In this document: positions 16,860 through 24,298 of the stretch, piece after piece
How positions within the stretch are numbered: position 1 is the stretch's first letter
How the letters are laid out: every line of letters starts with the position of its first letter
The notes under the pieces: generated by a model
What the model was told of the DNA's origin: nothing
Database searches by the model: none
Seen by the model: only the letters and a program-made list of their open reading frames with translations
Assembly (NCBI GenBank): GCA_030583905.1
Contig: CP129481.1
Coordinates: 2,108,001 to 2,172,000, forward strand
Direction: 5' to 3'
DNA length: 64,000 nucleotides
DNA from: Anaerolineales bacterium
GTDB lineage: Bacteria > Chloroflexota > Anaerolineae > Anaerolineales > Villigracilaceae
Made by a program: the position numbers and the translations under genes

Positions 16860-18641
16860 CTATGATTCCACGGCAACCGAGTTGAAATTGCAGACCTGCA
16901 TACAAATTCCACAACGGATGCATATATTCTGGTCGATGACGTGCTGTTGCCGCCGCTCGCCGCTGATGGCTTCCACGGGGCAGTTCCGCGCGCAGACCAT
17001 ACAGCCTGTGCAGGACTCCTCGATCTCATAACGAATCAGCGGTCGGCACACTTTGGCGGGACAGCGCTTCTCGTATACATGCGCTTCATATTCATGGCGG
17101 AAGTGAGCGAGCGTGCTCAACACGGGGTTCGGCGCGCCCTGTCCAAGACCGCACAGGCTGTTCTTCGCCACTTCGTGACAGAGTTCCTCGAGTTTTTCGA
17201 TGTCGCCAGGCTGACCCTTGCCGTCGCACATTTTCTGGAGCAGTTCCAGGATGCGGCGTGTCCCGATGCGGCAGGGGACACACTTCCCGCAGGATTCCGC
17301 CTGCGTAAAGTCCATGAAGAAGCGGGCAATGTCCACCATGCAGGAATTTTCATCCATCACGACCAAGCCGCCCGATCCCATCATCGAACCAGCCTGAGAC
17401 AACGCCTCGTAATCCAGCGGCAGGTCGAGATGTTTCTCGGTGAGACAGCCGCCCATCGGACCGCCCGTCTGTACCGCTTTGAATTGCCTGCCATCCTTGA
17501 TGCCGCCTGCCACGTCGAAGATGATCTCGCGCAGGGTGATGCCCATCGGCACTTCGATCAGACCGGGCTTGGCGACGTTTCCGCCGACCGCGAAGGTCTT
17601 GGTGCCTTTCGAGCGTTCCGTGCCCATGCTGGCGTACCAGTCCGCGCCGTTCAAAATGATCTGCGGCACATTGGCATACGTCTCGACGTTATTGTTATTC
17701 GTGGGTTTGCCCCACACGCCTTGCACCGAGGGGAACGGCGGGCGTGGGCGCGGCTCTCCGCGCATGCCCATGATGGACGCCATCAGCGCGGTTTCTTCAC
17801 CGCACACGAACGCCCCCGCGCCGACGCGCACTTCAAGGTCGAAGTTGAAATCCGTGCCAAGGATGTTCTTCCCAAGGAAGCCGAACTCGCGCGCCTGTGT
17901 GAGCGCCAGATTGAGCGTTTCCACCGCCAGCGGATATTCCGCGCGGCAGTAGATATAGCCGAAACTTGCTCCGGTGGCATACGCACCGATGATCATGCCT
18001 TCGATCACGGAATGTGGATCGCCTTCCAGTACGCGGCGGTTCATGAACGCGCCCGGGTCGCCTTCATCTGCATTGCAGACCATGTACTTCGGGCTGTCTT
18101 CCACCTGCCGGGTGAGTCCCCATTTGCGTCCGGCGGGGAAGCCTGCGCCGCCTCGTCCGCGCAGACCGGATTTGGTCACTTCATCAATGACTTGCTCGGG
18201 CGTCATCCCGCCGATGACCTTGCCGAGTGCCTGATAGCCGTCCACGGCAAGATAATCCTCGATATTCATCGGGTCGATCTCGCCGCAGTTGCGCAGCACA
18301 ACGCGCACTTCCTTCGGGCGCAGCGGACCGAGTTCCTCGTCCACAACGACCTTGGTCACCTCGCGGAATTTTTCGACGATACGCCCTTTTAGGAAATGTT
18401 CCTCAACGAGATACGGAATATCGTCGGCAGTCATGCCGACGTAATGCACACCCTCGGGATACACCATCATCTCAGGTCCATCGGAGCATCCGCCGATGCG
18501 CGATGTTTCCAAAACCTGGATTTCGTCGAGCAAGCCCTGCGCGACGAGTTCATCCTGCATCGCATCCACGACGTCATGCGCGCCTTTCGCAAGGCACTCA
18601 GGGTCTACACATACCAATACATGAGAACGGTAAAACGCCAT
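16860..18641 (-). CDS. NuoF/HydB-like subunit, long form with C-terminal 2[4Fe-4S] ferredoxin domain
   Basis: The protein has 593 residues from the ATG at 18641, which has GGAG upstream; a GTG two codons earlier is less likely. The N-terminal thioredoxin-like domain keeps three cysteines (CVDPEC and GGCSDGP); the fourth is replaced. FMN motif GRGGAGFPAGRKW, NADH motif GAGAFVCGEETALMASI, cluster ESCGKCVPCRIGT. The C-terminus has two [4Fe-4S] motifs, CTGCMVCARNC and CIRCGICMQVC. This layout matches HydB/HndC of electron-bifurcating hydrogenases. With the NuoE at 19607 and the [2Fe-2S] protein at 18657 it forms a second diaphorase set, perhaps used by the formate dehydrogenase. Confidence 0.92.
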   Translation of the reverse strand: MAFYRSHVLVCVDPECLAKGAHDVVDAMQDELVAQGLLDEIQVLETSRIGGCSDGPEMMVYPEGVHYVGMTADDIPYLVEEHFLKGRIVEKFREVTKVVVDEELGPLRPKEVRVVLRNCGEIDPMNIEDYLAVDGYQALGKVIGGMTPEQVIDEVTKSGLRGRGGAGFPAGRKWGLTRQVEDSPKYMVCNADEGDPGAFMNRRVLEGDPHSVIEGMIIGAYATGASFGYIYCRAEYPLAVETLNLALTQAREFGFLGKNILGTDFNFDLEVRVGAGAFVCGEETALMASIMGMRGEPRPRPPFPSVQGVWGKPTNNNNVETYANVPQIILNGADWYASMGTERSKGTKTFAVGGNVAKPGLIEVPMGITLREIIFDVAGGIKDGRQFKAVQTGGPMGGCLTEKHLDLPLDYEALSQAGSMMGSGGLVVMDENSCMVDIARFFMDFTQAESCGKCVPCRIGTRRILELLQKMCDGKGQPGDIEKLEELCHEVAKNSLCGLGQGAPNPVLSTLAHFRHEYEAHVYEKRCPAKVCRPLIRYEIEESCTGCMVCARNCPVEAISGERRQQHVIDQNICIRCGICMQVCNFNSVAVES

Positions 18642-18656
18642 TTTCACTCCGGAGGT

Positions 18657-19025
18657 TTATAAAGGCAGGACGTAGTCTTTTACAGGGCTTCCATTCTGCA
18701 CATGCTGTTTCATGATCTGGCTGGCAACTTCCGCGTTGACCTTGCCATACACGACCTTGGGCTGGTCGCCGATGACGACTTGCATGATCGGCTCCTGTTC
18801 GCACATGCCCATGCAGCCCGTCTGGGTCACGGTCACGCCGCTCAGGTGTTCGGTCTCGATGAAGTTCAGCACGCTTTTCATCGTGTCGCGCGCGCCGGCG
18901 GCAATCCCGCAGGTGCCCATCGCCACGATCACTTGAATATGACCGGGCGTGGCTTTCAATTGCTTCTTCGCAAGCGCCTCTTCGCGCACGCGTTTTAATT
19001 CTTCCAGTGATTTGATTGCAGGCAT
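18657..19025 (-). CDS. HndB-like thioredoxin-fold [2Fe-2S] protein
   Basis: The protein has 122 residues. After an N-terminal helix (EELKRVREEALAKK) comes a thioredoxin-like fold with MGTCGIAAGARD and TGCMGMCEQEP, giving three evident cluster cysteines. This small subunit is typical of HydABC/Hnd clusters, where it resembles the N-terminal domain of HydB. The ribosome site AAGGAG is good. It lies between the HATPase and the long NuoF, the same neighbours as in bifurcating [FeFe] hydrogenase loci. Confidence 0.85.
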   Translation of the reverse strand: MPAIKSLEELKRVREEALAKKQLKATPGHIQVIVAMGTCGIAAGARDTMKSVLNFIETEHLSGVTVTQTGCMGMCEQEPIMQVVIGDQPKVVYGKVNAEVASQIMKQHVQNGSPVKDYVLPL

Positions 19026-19037
19026 GGTTTCTCCTTT

Positions 19038-19604
19038 TCAAGCAACAGTTTCGGGCGTGACCGAAGCGATTCCTTCTTCGATCATGCCGCGCAAAAATTT
19101 CAAAACATCCGGCTCGGTCAGCGGGACATCGCCCAGCGCCGATTTGATTTCTTTATCATCCAGCAGGAATTGACGATTTCCGTCCTTCCCGTTGACTTCG
19201 TAATGAAAGGTCCAATTCACATGCGGATACGAGACCAGCAGGGTGAGCATCGTCATTCCGACGTCGCCCAGCGGCATGCGGTCGATGTGACTGTGGCGGA
19301 ACGTCGCTTCGATACGCGTGCCTTTGCCTGATTCTGTTTCCAGGCTTAAGCCTCCGCCCGAGCTTTCCGCCGCCAGTTTCAAGAGCGGGATCCCCAGCCC
19401 GACCTTGCGTGTGGTGCGCGTGGTGTAGAACGGGTCGAGCACGCGCTTCGCGGTTTCCTCGTCCATGCCCCTGCCGTCGTCCGTGACGGAGACGTTCAGC
19501 AGGTCATCCTGCAAATTCTCCAGCACGTCCATGCGGATATTTCGTCCCCCAGCCGAAACGCTGTTCTCCGCAATGTCCAGCAGGTGCAGGGCGATCTCGC
19601 GCAT
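19038..19604 (-). CDS. GHKL ATPase-domain protein without histidine phosphoacceptor domain
   Basis: The protein has 188 residues. N box HLLDIAENSVSAG, G1 box DDGRGM and F/G2 region DPFYTTRTTRKVGLGIPLL show a complete ATP-binding GHKL fold in residues ~1-110. The last ~75 residues are an uncharacterised tail. There is no dimerisation/His domain, so it may act like an anti-sigma-type serine kinase or an ATP-driven switch. Genes of this type recur in hydABC clusters of anaerobes, but their role is not settled. It is spaced 2 bases from the NuoE stop. Confidence 0.85.
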   Translation of the reverse strand: MREIALHLLDIAENSVSAGGRNIRMDVLENLQDDLLNVSVTDDGRGMDEETAKRVLDPFYTTRTTRKVGLGIPLLKLAAESSGGGLSLETESGKGTRIEATFRHSHIDRMPLGDVGMTMLTLLVSYPHVNWTFHYEVNGKDGNRQFLLDDKEIKSALGDVPLTEPDVLKFLRGMIEEGIASVTPETVA

Positions 19605-19606
19605 GG

Positions 19607-20113
19607 TTATCCCTGCACCTTTTTCAGCAGTTGCGGGAATTTGTTCGGGCGCAGTTTGCCTTGCACTTCTTCATTGACCACCACCACAGGCGCCTGACTG
19701 CATGCGCCAACACAGCGGCATTCTTCGAGCGTGATCTGCCCGTCGGGGGTGGTTTCGCCCAATCCGATGTTCAGCATCTGCTTGGCTTTTTCCACCAATT
19801 GCGGAACGCCTGCCACGTAACAGGCAGTTCCCAGACAGAACTTGATGGTGTGCTTGCCGTGCGGGCGGGTTCGGAAGAAGGAATAGAACGTCACCACGCC
19901 GTGCACCTGCCCAAGCGGCACCTTCAATTCGCGCGCGATGTATGCCTGCATGGCGGGGGAGACGTGTCCGATTTTCCCTTGCACTTCATTCAGCACCAGC
20001 ATCACCGCGCCGGGGCGTTCCTTGTTTGCAGCGATGATGCCGTCAATGATGGACTTTTGCTCCTGAACATTGAGCGGGTCGTTGGTTGCGATTTCCTTAA
20101 GTAGTCGTGTCAT
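19607..20113 (-). CDS. NuoE/HydC-like [2Fe-2S] subunit (first copy)
   Basis: The protein has 168 residues from the ATG at 20113, which has AAGGTG six bases upstream. The [2Fe-2S] ligands are in FCLGTACYVAG and CRCVGACSQAP. It is closest in pattern to HndA/HydC and probably pairs with the long NuoF. It is the first gene after a 100-base gap that contains a CRP/FNR-like palindrome, so a promoter for the catalytic part of the cluster probably lies here. Confidence 0.9.
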   Translation of the reverse strand: MTRLLKEIATNDPLNVQEQKSIIDGIIAANKERPGAVMLVLNEVQGKIGHVSPAMQAYIARELKVPLGQVHGVVTFYSFFRTRPHGKHTIKFCLGTACYVAGVPQLVEKAKQMLNIGLGETTPDGQITLEECRCVGACSQAPVVVVNEEVQGKLRPNKFPQLLKKVQG

Positions 20114-20131
20114 GGATGTCACCTTGATAAA

Positions 20132-20149
20132 TTGTGATAATTTTCACAA
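20132..20149. promoter_or_regulatory. CRP/FNR-like palindrome before the nuoE-to-fdhA genes
   Basis: TTGTGA and TCACAA are perfect inverted arms six bases apart, centred ~28 bases upstream of the NuoE-like ATG. This matches the layout of CRP/FNR-family sites. A related sequence, TGACAATTTTCAC, lies upstream of the first gene of the cluster. The regulator is not in this window: the only CRP-fold protein here (226-768) has no DNA-binding domain. Confidence 0.55.
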
Positions 20150-20215
20150 ATCTAGTTTAATCTGGCAATGGATTTCAGTCAATGACCAATGTCATATGAA
20201 AGGTGGTGAGAGTTG

Positions 20216-20968
20216 TCAGGCAAATAACTTCCTTTCAAGACATACTTTCCTTCCGTTTTCGCCAATAAATGCCATGCGGATTTCCGAAAGCGTCGGCGTG
20301 GTGATTTCGAACAGGGTTGTGCCTAAAAATTCGTTCAATCGATGCACATCTCCGCTTTGAATGAGCGGGTGACCGATGGAAGATGGGTATTGCTTATGCA
20401 ATTCATCGGGCGTGGTGTGACGGGAGATTTCCAGCGCGGTGATGTCCCAATCCTCGGAGAGGAAACCAAGAGTGGGGAAGAGACCAAAGGAAGTCCGGTC
20501 TACATGGGCAGGGATGACGAGTCCGCCGAGTTGTTTCACGCGCGTGAAGATCTCGTCTATCGAAAAACGCGTGGATGTCAGCAGCATCCGTTCTTCACTG
20601 CGGATGAATTCACCGCTTTCATCTATTACATATTGTTCTCCAAAAAGATCGACGTTGTTTTTTGTATCGGGCAGGGAAAGGTCAACTTCGCGCTGCCAGG
20701 TTTCAAGGTCCGGTAGTGAAGCGAAGAGACAGAGCAAATGGACATCCTCGCGGGATTGCACTTCCATGCCGGGCAGGACGGTCAAGCCCGTTCCGTCCGC
20801 CGCTTTTTGCACGGCGGGCACGTTCGCGCTGGCGTTGTGGTCGGTGACGGCGATGATGTCGATCTTTCGTTGAAGCGCTTCGCGCACGATCAGCGGCGGA
20901 ATCATTTCGACCTCGGCACAGGGCGAGAGGACGGTGTGGACGTGCAGATCGGCGCGAAAGGTTTTCAT
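20216..20968 (-). CDS. PHP-domain phosphoesterase of the hydrogenase regulatory module
   Basis: The protein has 250 residues. Metal-binding motifs of the PHP fold are present: DLHVHTVLSPCAEVEM, AVTDHNASANV, PGMEVQSREDVHLL, VIPAHVDRTSFG and SGDVHRL. These would coordinate a di- or trinuclear metal centre and hydrolyse a phosphoester, possibly of a nucleotide signal. Together with the DRTGG and HATPase genes it forms the accessory set known from hydABC loci. The substrate is unknown. Confidence 0.88.
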   Translation of the reverse strand: MKTFRADLHVHTVLSPCAEVEMIPPLIVREALQRKIDIIAVTDHNASANVPAVQKAADGTGLTVLPGMEVQSREDVHLLCLFASLPDLETWQREVDLSLPDTKNNVDLFGEQYVIDESGEFIRSEERMLLTSTRFSIDEIFTRVKQLGGLVIPAHVDRTSFGLFPTLGFLSEDWDITALEISRHTTPDELHKQYPSSIGHPLIQSGDVHRLNEFLGTTLFEITTPTLSEIRMAFIGENGRKVCLERKLFA

Positions 20969-20974
20969 GCCATT

Positions 20975-21316
20975 TCAAACATGAATACCAAGTTCCCAAA
21001 GTTTGCCGCAGACCGCGTAGGTGGGCATGGCGGTGGACAGCAGGATGACGCCTTCTTCATTGGCTTTTGCGATGGCGGCGGGATCGGGCTGGGCATTTTC
21101 GGTGATGATGATGGCGGCAACGTCGAGCAGCGCCGCGACCGCGACGATGTTGAGGTGCGCCTGCAATGTGACCCACAAGTATTTTCCCTTGGCGCCTGCC
21201 ATCACGCACGAGAGCAGGTCGGAAGCGTAGCCGCCTTTGGGCTGGATGGTGGTCAGGTCGCGCGGTTCAGTCAGTAGTTTCAGATTGAGTTGTTCGGTGA
21301 TCTGATGAAGGTTCAT
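20975..21316 (-). CDS. DRTGG-domain protein (second copy)
   Basis: The protein has 113 residues and is a single DRTGG domain (QPKGGYASDLLSCVMAGAKGKYLWVT). These are small regulatory domains of unknown ligand, often beside CBS domains or in hydrogenase loci. It starts inside the end of the CBS-HATPase gene (50-base overlap) and stops 6 bases before the PHP gene, showing tight coupling. No ribosome site stands out. Confidence 0.83.
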   Translation of the reverse strand: MNLHQITEQLNLKLLTEPRDLTTIQPKGGYASDLLSCVMAGAKGKYLWVTLQAHLNIVAVAALLDVAAIIITENAQPDPAAIAKANEEGVILLSTAMPTYAVCGKLWELGIHV

Positions 21317-22331
21317 TGGGTTGTCCTTTTGCTCGTCCGGTGAGCGTTTCCTCCGGCACGTGGATGCGCATGATCAGCTTTGTGCCTTTTTCGAGGCTTG
21401 ACTCAAGTTCCATTTTGTCCACGCAGCGCTGGATGTTGATCAAGCCCATGCCCGCGCCGAACCCCATTTCGCGCACCTTTTCGGTCGCGGTGGAATAGCC
21501 GGGCTGGAGCACCTGTTCCACATCGGCGATGCCGGGACCATCATCCGTGGCGGAGATGGTGATGCGGTACGGCTCCACTTCCAGTTTCAAGATCCCGCCG
21601 CTGGTGGTGTGGATGATGAGATTCATTTCGGCTTCGTAGGCGGCAATGCCGCAGCGGCGGGCAGTCTGCGGGTCCGCGCCGAGGCGGAGCAGCGCGCGTT
21701 TAATGTGGCTGGAGGCGTTGCCGCCGCGCGTGAAATCCTGCTGCTTGATGGCGTAACGCAGGACGAGCGTGGTGCGGTCGGATATGATGTCTTCGAAGAG
21801 ATGGCTGGCGCGGTAACGGCGCAGTTCCTCGGCTTTGTAATCCTTTTGGAGCGCGATCAGGATTCCCCGCGTAATGTCCCCTTTGGTGATGATTCCCACC
21901 AGTTGGTTGTGTTCGTCCACGACGGGCAGCCGCCCCACGCCGCTCTCGGCGAACTTCTGCATGGCTTTGACGATGGATTCATAACTGGCGACGCTGACGA
22001 CATCCCGCGTCATATACTGCCGCACGGATTCGGTCAGGTCGTTGCGGTTCATGGCGCGCACCACGTCCTCGATGCTGAGGATGCCGACCAGTTGTTCATT
22101 TTCCAGGACGGGCACGCCTGAGACCTGACGGATGCGCATCAGTTCCAACACTTCGGCGAGCGACGTCTCCGGGCTGGCGGTCACGGGGTTCTTCGACATG
22201 ACCTCGCGGATCTTCAGGTCATACGAAAGTTCCTCGACGCGGTTGATCTCCTGCGCATCTTTGTCAGTGACAGGACGCCCGCTTCGTCCGTACAGCTCCT
22301 GGTCGGTGGGCGGTCTAGGAGGATGGGACAT
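21267..22331 (-). CDS. CBS-pair protein with C-terminal anti-sigma-type HATPase domain
   Basis: The protein has 354 residues from the ATG at 22331. Residues ~40-160 form two CBS motifs (NEQLVGILSIEDVVRA and HNQLVGIITKGDITRG). Residues ~180-330 form an RsbW-like GHKL ATPase (AYEAEMNLIIHT N box, DDGPGI, FGAGMGLINIQRCVD). It may be an adenylate-sensing switch kinase. It overlaps DRTGG genes on both sides (17 bases upstream, 50 downstream), so all three products are probably made together and may bind each other. Confidence 0.87.
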   Translation of the reverse strand: MSHPPRPPTDQELYGRSGRPVTDKDAQEINRVEELSYDLKIREVMSKNPVTASPETSLAEVLELMRIRQVSGVPVLENEQLVGILSIEDVVRAMNRNDLTESVRQYMTRDVVSVASYESIVKAMQKFAESGVGRLPVVDEHNQLVGIITKGDITRGILIALQKDYKAEELRRYRASHLFEDIISDRTTLVLRYAIKQQDFTRGGNASSHIKRALLRLGADPQTARRCGIAAYEAEMNLIIHTTSGGILKLEVEPYRITISATDDGPGIADVEQVLQPGYSTATEKVREMGFGAGMGLINIQRCVDKMELESSLEKGTKLIMRIHVPEETLTGRAKGQPNEPSSDHRTTQSETTD

Positions 22332-22677
22332 GGCTCTCGAAGCTGGGCAAGCCCGCACTGCGGAGTCTGCCGCATAATTCGAACATACCCAACGGACTGG
22401 AGATGAGCGGCATGTTCTCCTGAATGGCTAATTGTAGTGTTTCGGCTTGGGGTCTTTTTCCGCGTACGAAAATGATGGCGCGGAATTCCGCCATCAGCGC
22501 TGTCCGCACCACCTGCGGGTTGGTCAGTCCTGTCAACAGGACTGCGTTGGGCTGGCTGGAAAGCAGTACATCGCTCATTAAATCTGCTCCACAGCCGCCT
22601 TCGATCTCGATATCCAAGTTCAACTCGGAGGTCAGGTTCGAACCGTCCACCAGTTTGATGATCTCGGTTAAGTTCAT
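22315..22677 (-). CDS. DRTGG-domain protein (first gene of the redox cluster)
   Basis: The protein has 120 residues and is a single DRTGG domain (IEGGCGADLMSDVLLSSQPNAVLLTG). It is the most upstream gene of the minus-strand run reaching to 6869. The coding end overlaps the CBS-HATPase start. It shares fold and length with the second DRTGG protein, but the two are clearly diverged. AAAGGA lies upstream of the ATG at a longish distance. Confidence 0.82.
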   Translation of the reverse strand: MNLTEIIKLVDGSNLTSELNLDIEIEGGCGADLMSDVLLSSQPNAVLLTGLTNPQVVRTALMAEFRAIIFVRGKRPQAETLQLAIQENMPLISSPLGMFELCGRLRSAGLPSFESHVPSS

Positions 22678-22786
22678 TAAAGCGACATCCTTTCTCTTAT
22701 GCCTGCCGCTTAATTCTCACCTAAATAGTCTCTTTTTATAAGTCTCTTTACTCATCCCATGTGAGGAAGTTCATCCTGATGTAATA

Positions 22787-22799
22787 TGACAATTTTCAC
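22787..22799. promoter_or_regulatory. Half-matching copy of the CRP/FNR-like site
   Basis: TGACAATTTTCAC differs at one base from the matching stretch of the palindrome at 20132-20149. It lies 110 bases upstream of the first DRTGG gene. Its outer arms are not symmetric, so it is a weaker candidate site for the same regulator. Confidence 0.35.
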
Positions 22800-22809
22800 G
22801 CCCGCTTTA

Positions 22810-22848
22810 ACGAACAAGACCTGCTCAAGTGGAGCAGGTCTTGTTCGT
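22810..22848. terminator. Strong hairpin between the FdhD operon and the redox cluster
   Basis: Perfect 17-base arms enclose the loop AAGTG. The T-rich tract (GATTTTTACTTTTC) is on the plus-strand side. The hairpin lies 46 bases past the last gene of the 26.3-22.9 kb operon and ~130 bases before the first gene of the redox cluster, so it insulates the two. Confidence 0.75.
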
Positions 22849-22894
22849 AGATTTTTACTTTTCTACAATCCACCCCGTATGCGCCGCAGTTGGT

Positions 22895-23278
22895 TTACTC
22901 GCGGAGTTTGTTACCCTGTTTGTTTTTTCGACGAGATTGTGCCGCTTTCCCCTTTTTCTTGCGGAGACGAATAATTGTTCTTTGGCTAATTGAAATCGTC
23001 CACAAGATGGCGTTTATTCCACAAATTATTACGATAAGCCATTGGGACTCTGTGTAAATGGCTTCAGATACAAAAAACACGGCTAATAAAATAGTACCTG
23101 TCCAAAGAATGACAGCCAATATCCATTCATGTACGTTGGGTTTTGCATCAGTATATGACCCATATTCCCAATTCGGATGTCTGTCTGGAATGGGCACTCT
23201 CGGACCTCTTACGCCGAATTCAGAATCGGATCCACCAAACTCGATTGGTGTGTTGGAATTATTCTTTTTTTTTGCCAT
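22895..23278 (-). CDS. Small two-helix membrane protein, unknown
   Basis: The protein has 127 residues from the ATG at 23278. A polar N-terminus with Pro/Gly-rich stretch is followed by two hydrophobic helices (ILAVILWTGTILLAVFFV and WLIVIICGINAILWTISI) and a very basic tail (RLRKKKGKAAQSRRKNK). It overlaps the FdhD stop by one base (TGATG), so it is co-translated. I recognise no family. The basic tail suggests the C-terminus stays in the cytoplasm. Confidence 0.7.
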   Translation of the reverse strand: MAKKKNNSNTPIEFGGSDSEFGVRGPRVPIPDRHPNWEYGSYTDAKPNVHEWILAVILWTGTILLAVFFVSEAIYTESQWLIVIICGINAILWTISISQRTIIRLRKKKGKAAQSRRKNKQGNKLRE

Positions 23279-24051
23279 CACAACCCAACCCTTTCTCCAT
23301 TTGAATACACGTTGAATCTGTGCTTTCGGGCGTAGCCGATCAATGTAATGCCGTATCGCTGTGCCATTTCAATTGAAAGCGATGATGGGGAAGTGCGCGA
23401 GATCAGGATCGGCGCGTTGAGCTGCGCCGCCTTTTGTAGCATCTCCGAACTGATGCGCCCCGTAGTGATTAGGATACGCTTTTCGGGGAATACGTTTTGC
23501 ATCAAGCACATGCCCGCGATCTTATCGAGCGTGTTGTGCCTGCCGATGTCGTCCGCTGCCAATACAACTTTTTCGCCATCGGATAAAGCGGAGGTGTGGA
23601 CGCCGCCCGTATCGCGATACAGTTCCTGCGATTCGAACAATTTCTCGACCATGTCCATGATCGCTTCCGGCTGGACCTTAAGCCTGTTCTCTCCGAAATT
23701 GACATTCGGCTTCGCGAGCAGGTCAACTGCCGTCACGCCGCCCGTACAGCCGGATGTCCTGCGCCAGTTGGTTGGCTGTTCCGCGGCGAATTCCAGCCAC
23801 ACATCCACGTTATCGCCATGCTCGCACAAGCGGACATCCGCCACGTCGTTCATGCTCTGGATGATGCCTTCGTTGTATAAAAATCCCACCGCCAGTTCTT
23901 CGAGGTGAATGGGCGTGCACATGAACGAAATCCACACCTGCCCGTTGACCGTTAATGAAACGGGAGTCTCTACAATGGTCTCGGCGTCAAAATGTTCCCA
24001 TTTCTTGAATTCGTACCTGTCGTATTCAATCGCTTTTCGTGGAAGTATCAT
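23278..24051 (-). CDS. fdhD: Formate dehydrogenase accessory sulfurtransferase FdhD
   Basis: The protein has 257 residues from the ATG at 24051, with GGAG five bases upstream. The FdhD signatures are ETPVSLTVNG, TPIHLEELAVGFL, TSGCTGG and AADDIGRHNTLDKI. FdhD moves sulfur from a cysteine desulfurase to the Mo/W-bis-MGD cofactor of formate dehydrogenase. The usual Cys-x-x-Cys is reduced here to a single Cys in SGCTGG. Its client is very likely the selenoprotein formate dehydrogenase at 6869. Confidence 0.92.
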   Translation of the reverse strand: MILPRKAIEYDRYEFKKWEHFDAETIVETPVSLTVNGQVWISFMCTPIHLEELAVGFLYNEGIIQSMNDVADVRLCEHGDNVDVWLEFAAEQPTNWRRTSGCTGGVTAVDLLAKPNVNFGENRLKVQPEAIMDMVEKLFESQELYRDTGGVHTSALSDGEKVVLAADDIGRHNTLDKIAGMCLMQNVFPEKRILITTGRISSEMLQKAAQLNAPILISRTSPSSLSIEMAQRYGITLIGYARKHRFNVYSNGERVGL

Positions 24052-24298
24052 ACTTGCTCCATAAACCAATAAGATGCTGGATCTCCGTTTTCAGGCGCGT
24101 GGCGGCTTTGTCTGAATTACGGTGCACCTTGCAGAACACGTCGGGGTCGGCGAGAAATGCACCGAGGCAGGCATCCGTGCATAACAGGATGCGCTTTCCG
24201 CGATGCTCCGCGGAGGGGAAATATTGCGGATCCGTATCGCGGAAGATACGTCCGCATAGCGTGGCGAAAGCTTTGGGCTTTACGCGGGTTTCGCTCAT
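24026..24298 (-). CDS. YHS/TRASH-like small metal-binding protein
   Basis: The protein has 90 residues. The core CGRIFRD...YFPSAEHRGKRILL...CTDACLGAFLADPDVF has the spaced cysteines and F-x-x-DP-x-x-F ending typical of YHS/TRASH-type metal-binding domains. It overlaps the FdhD start by 26 bases and its own ATG overlaps the stop of the glucosidase gene (ATGA). A role in metal or cofactor handling with FdhD is inferred from coupling only. Confidence 0.65.
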   Translation of the reverse strand: MSETRVKPKAFATLCGRIFRDTDPQYFPSAEHRGKRILLCTDACLGAFLADPDVFCKVHRNSDKAATRLKTEIQHLIGLWSKYDTSTKSD

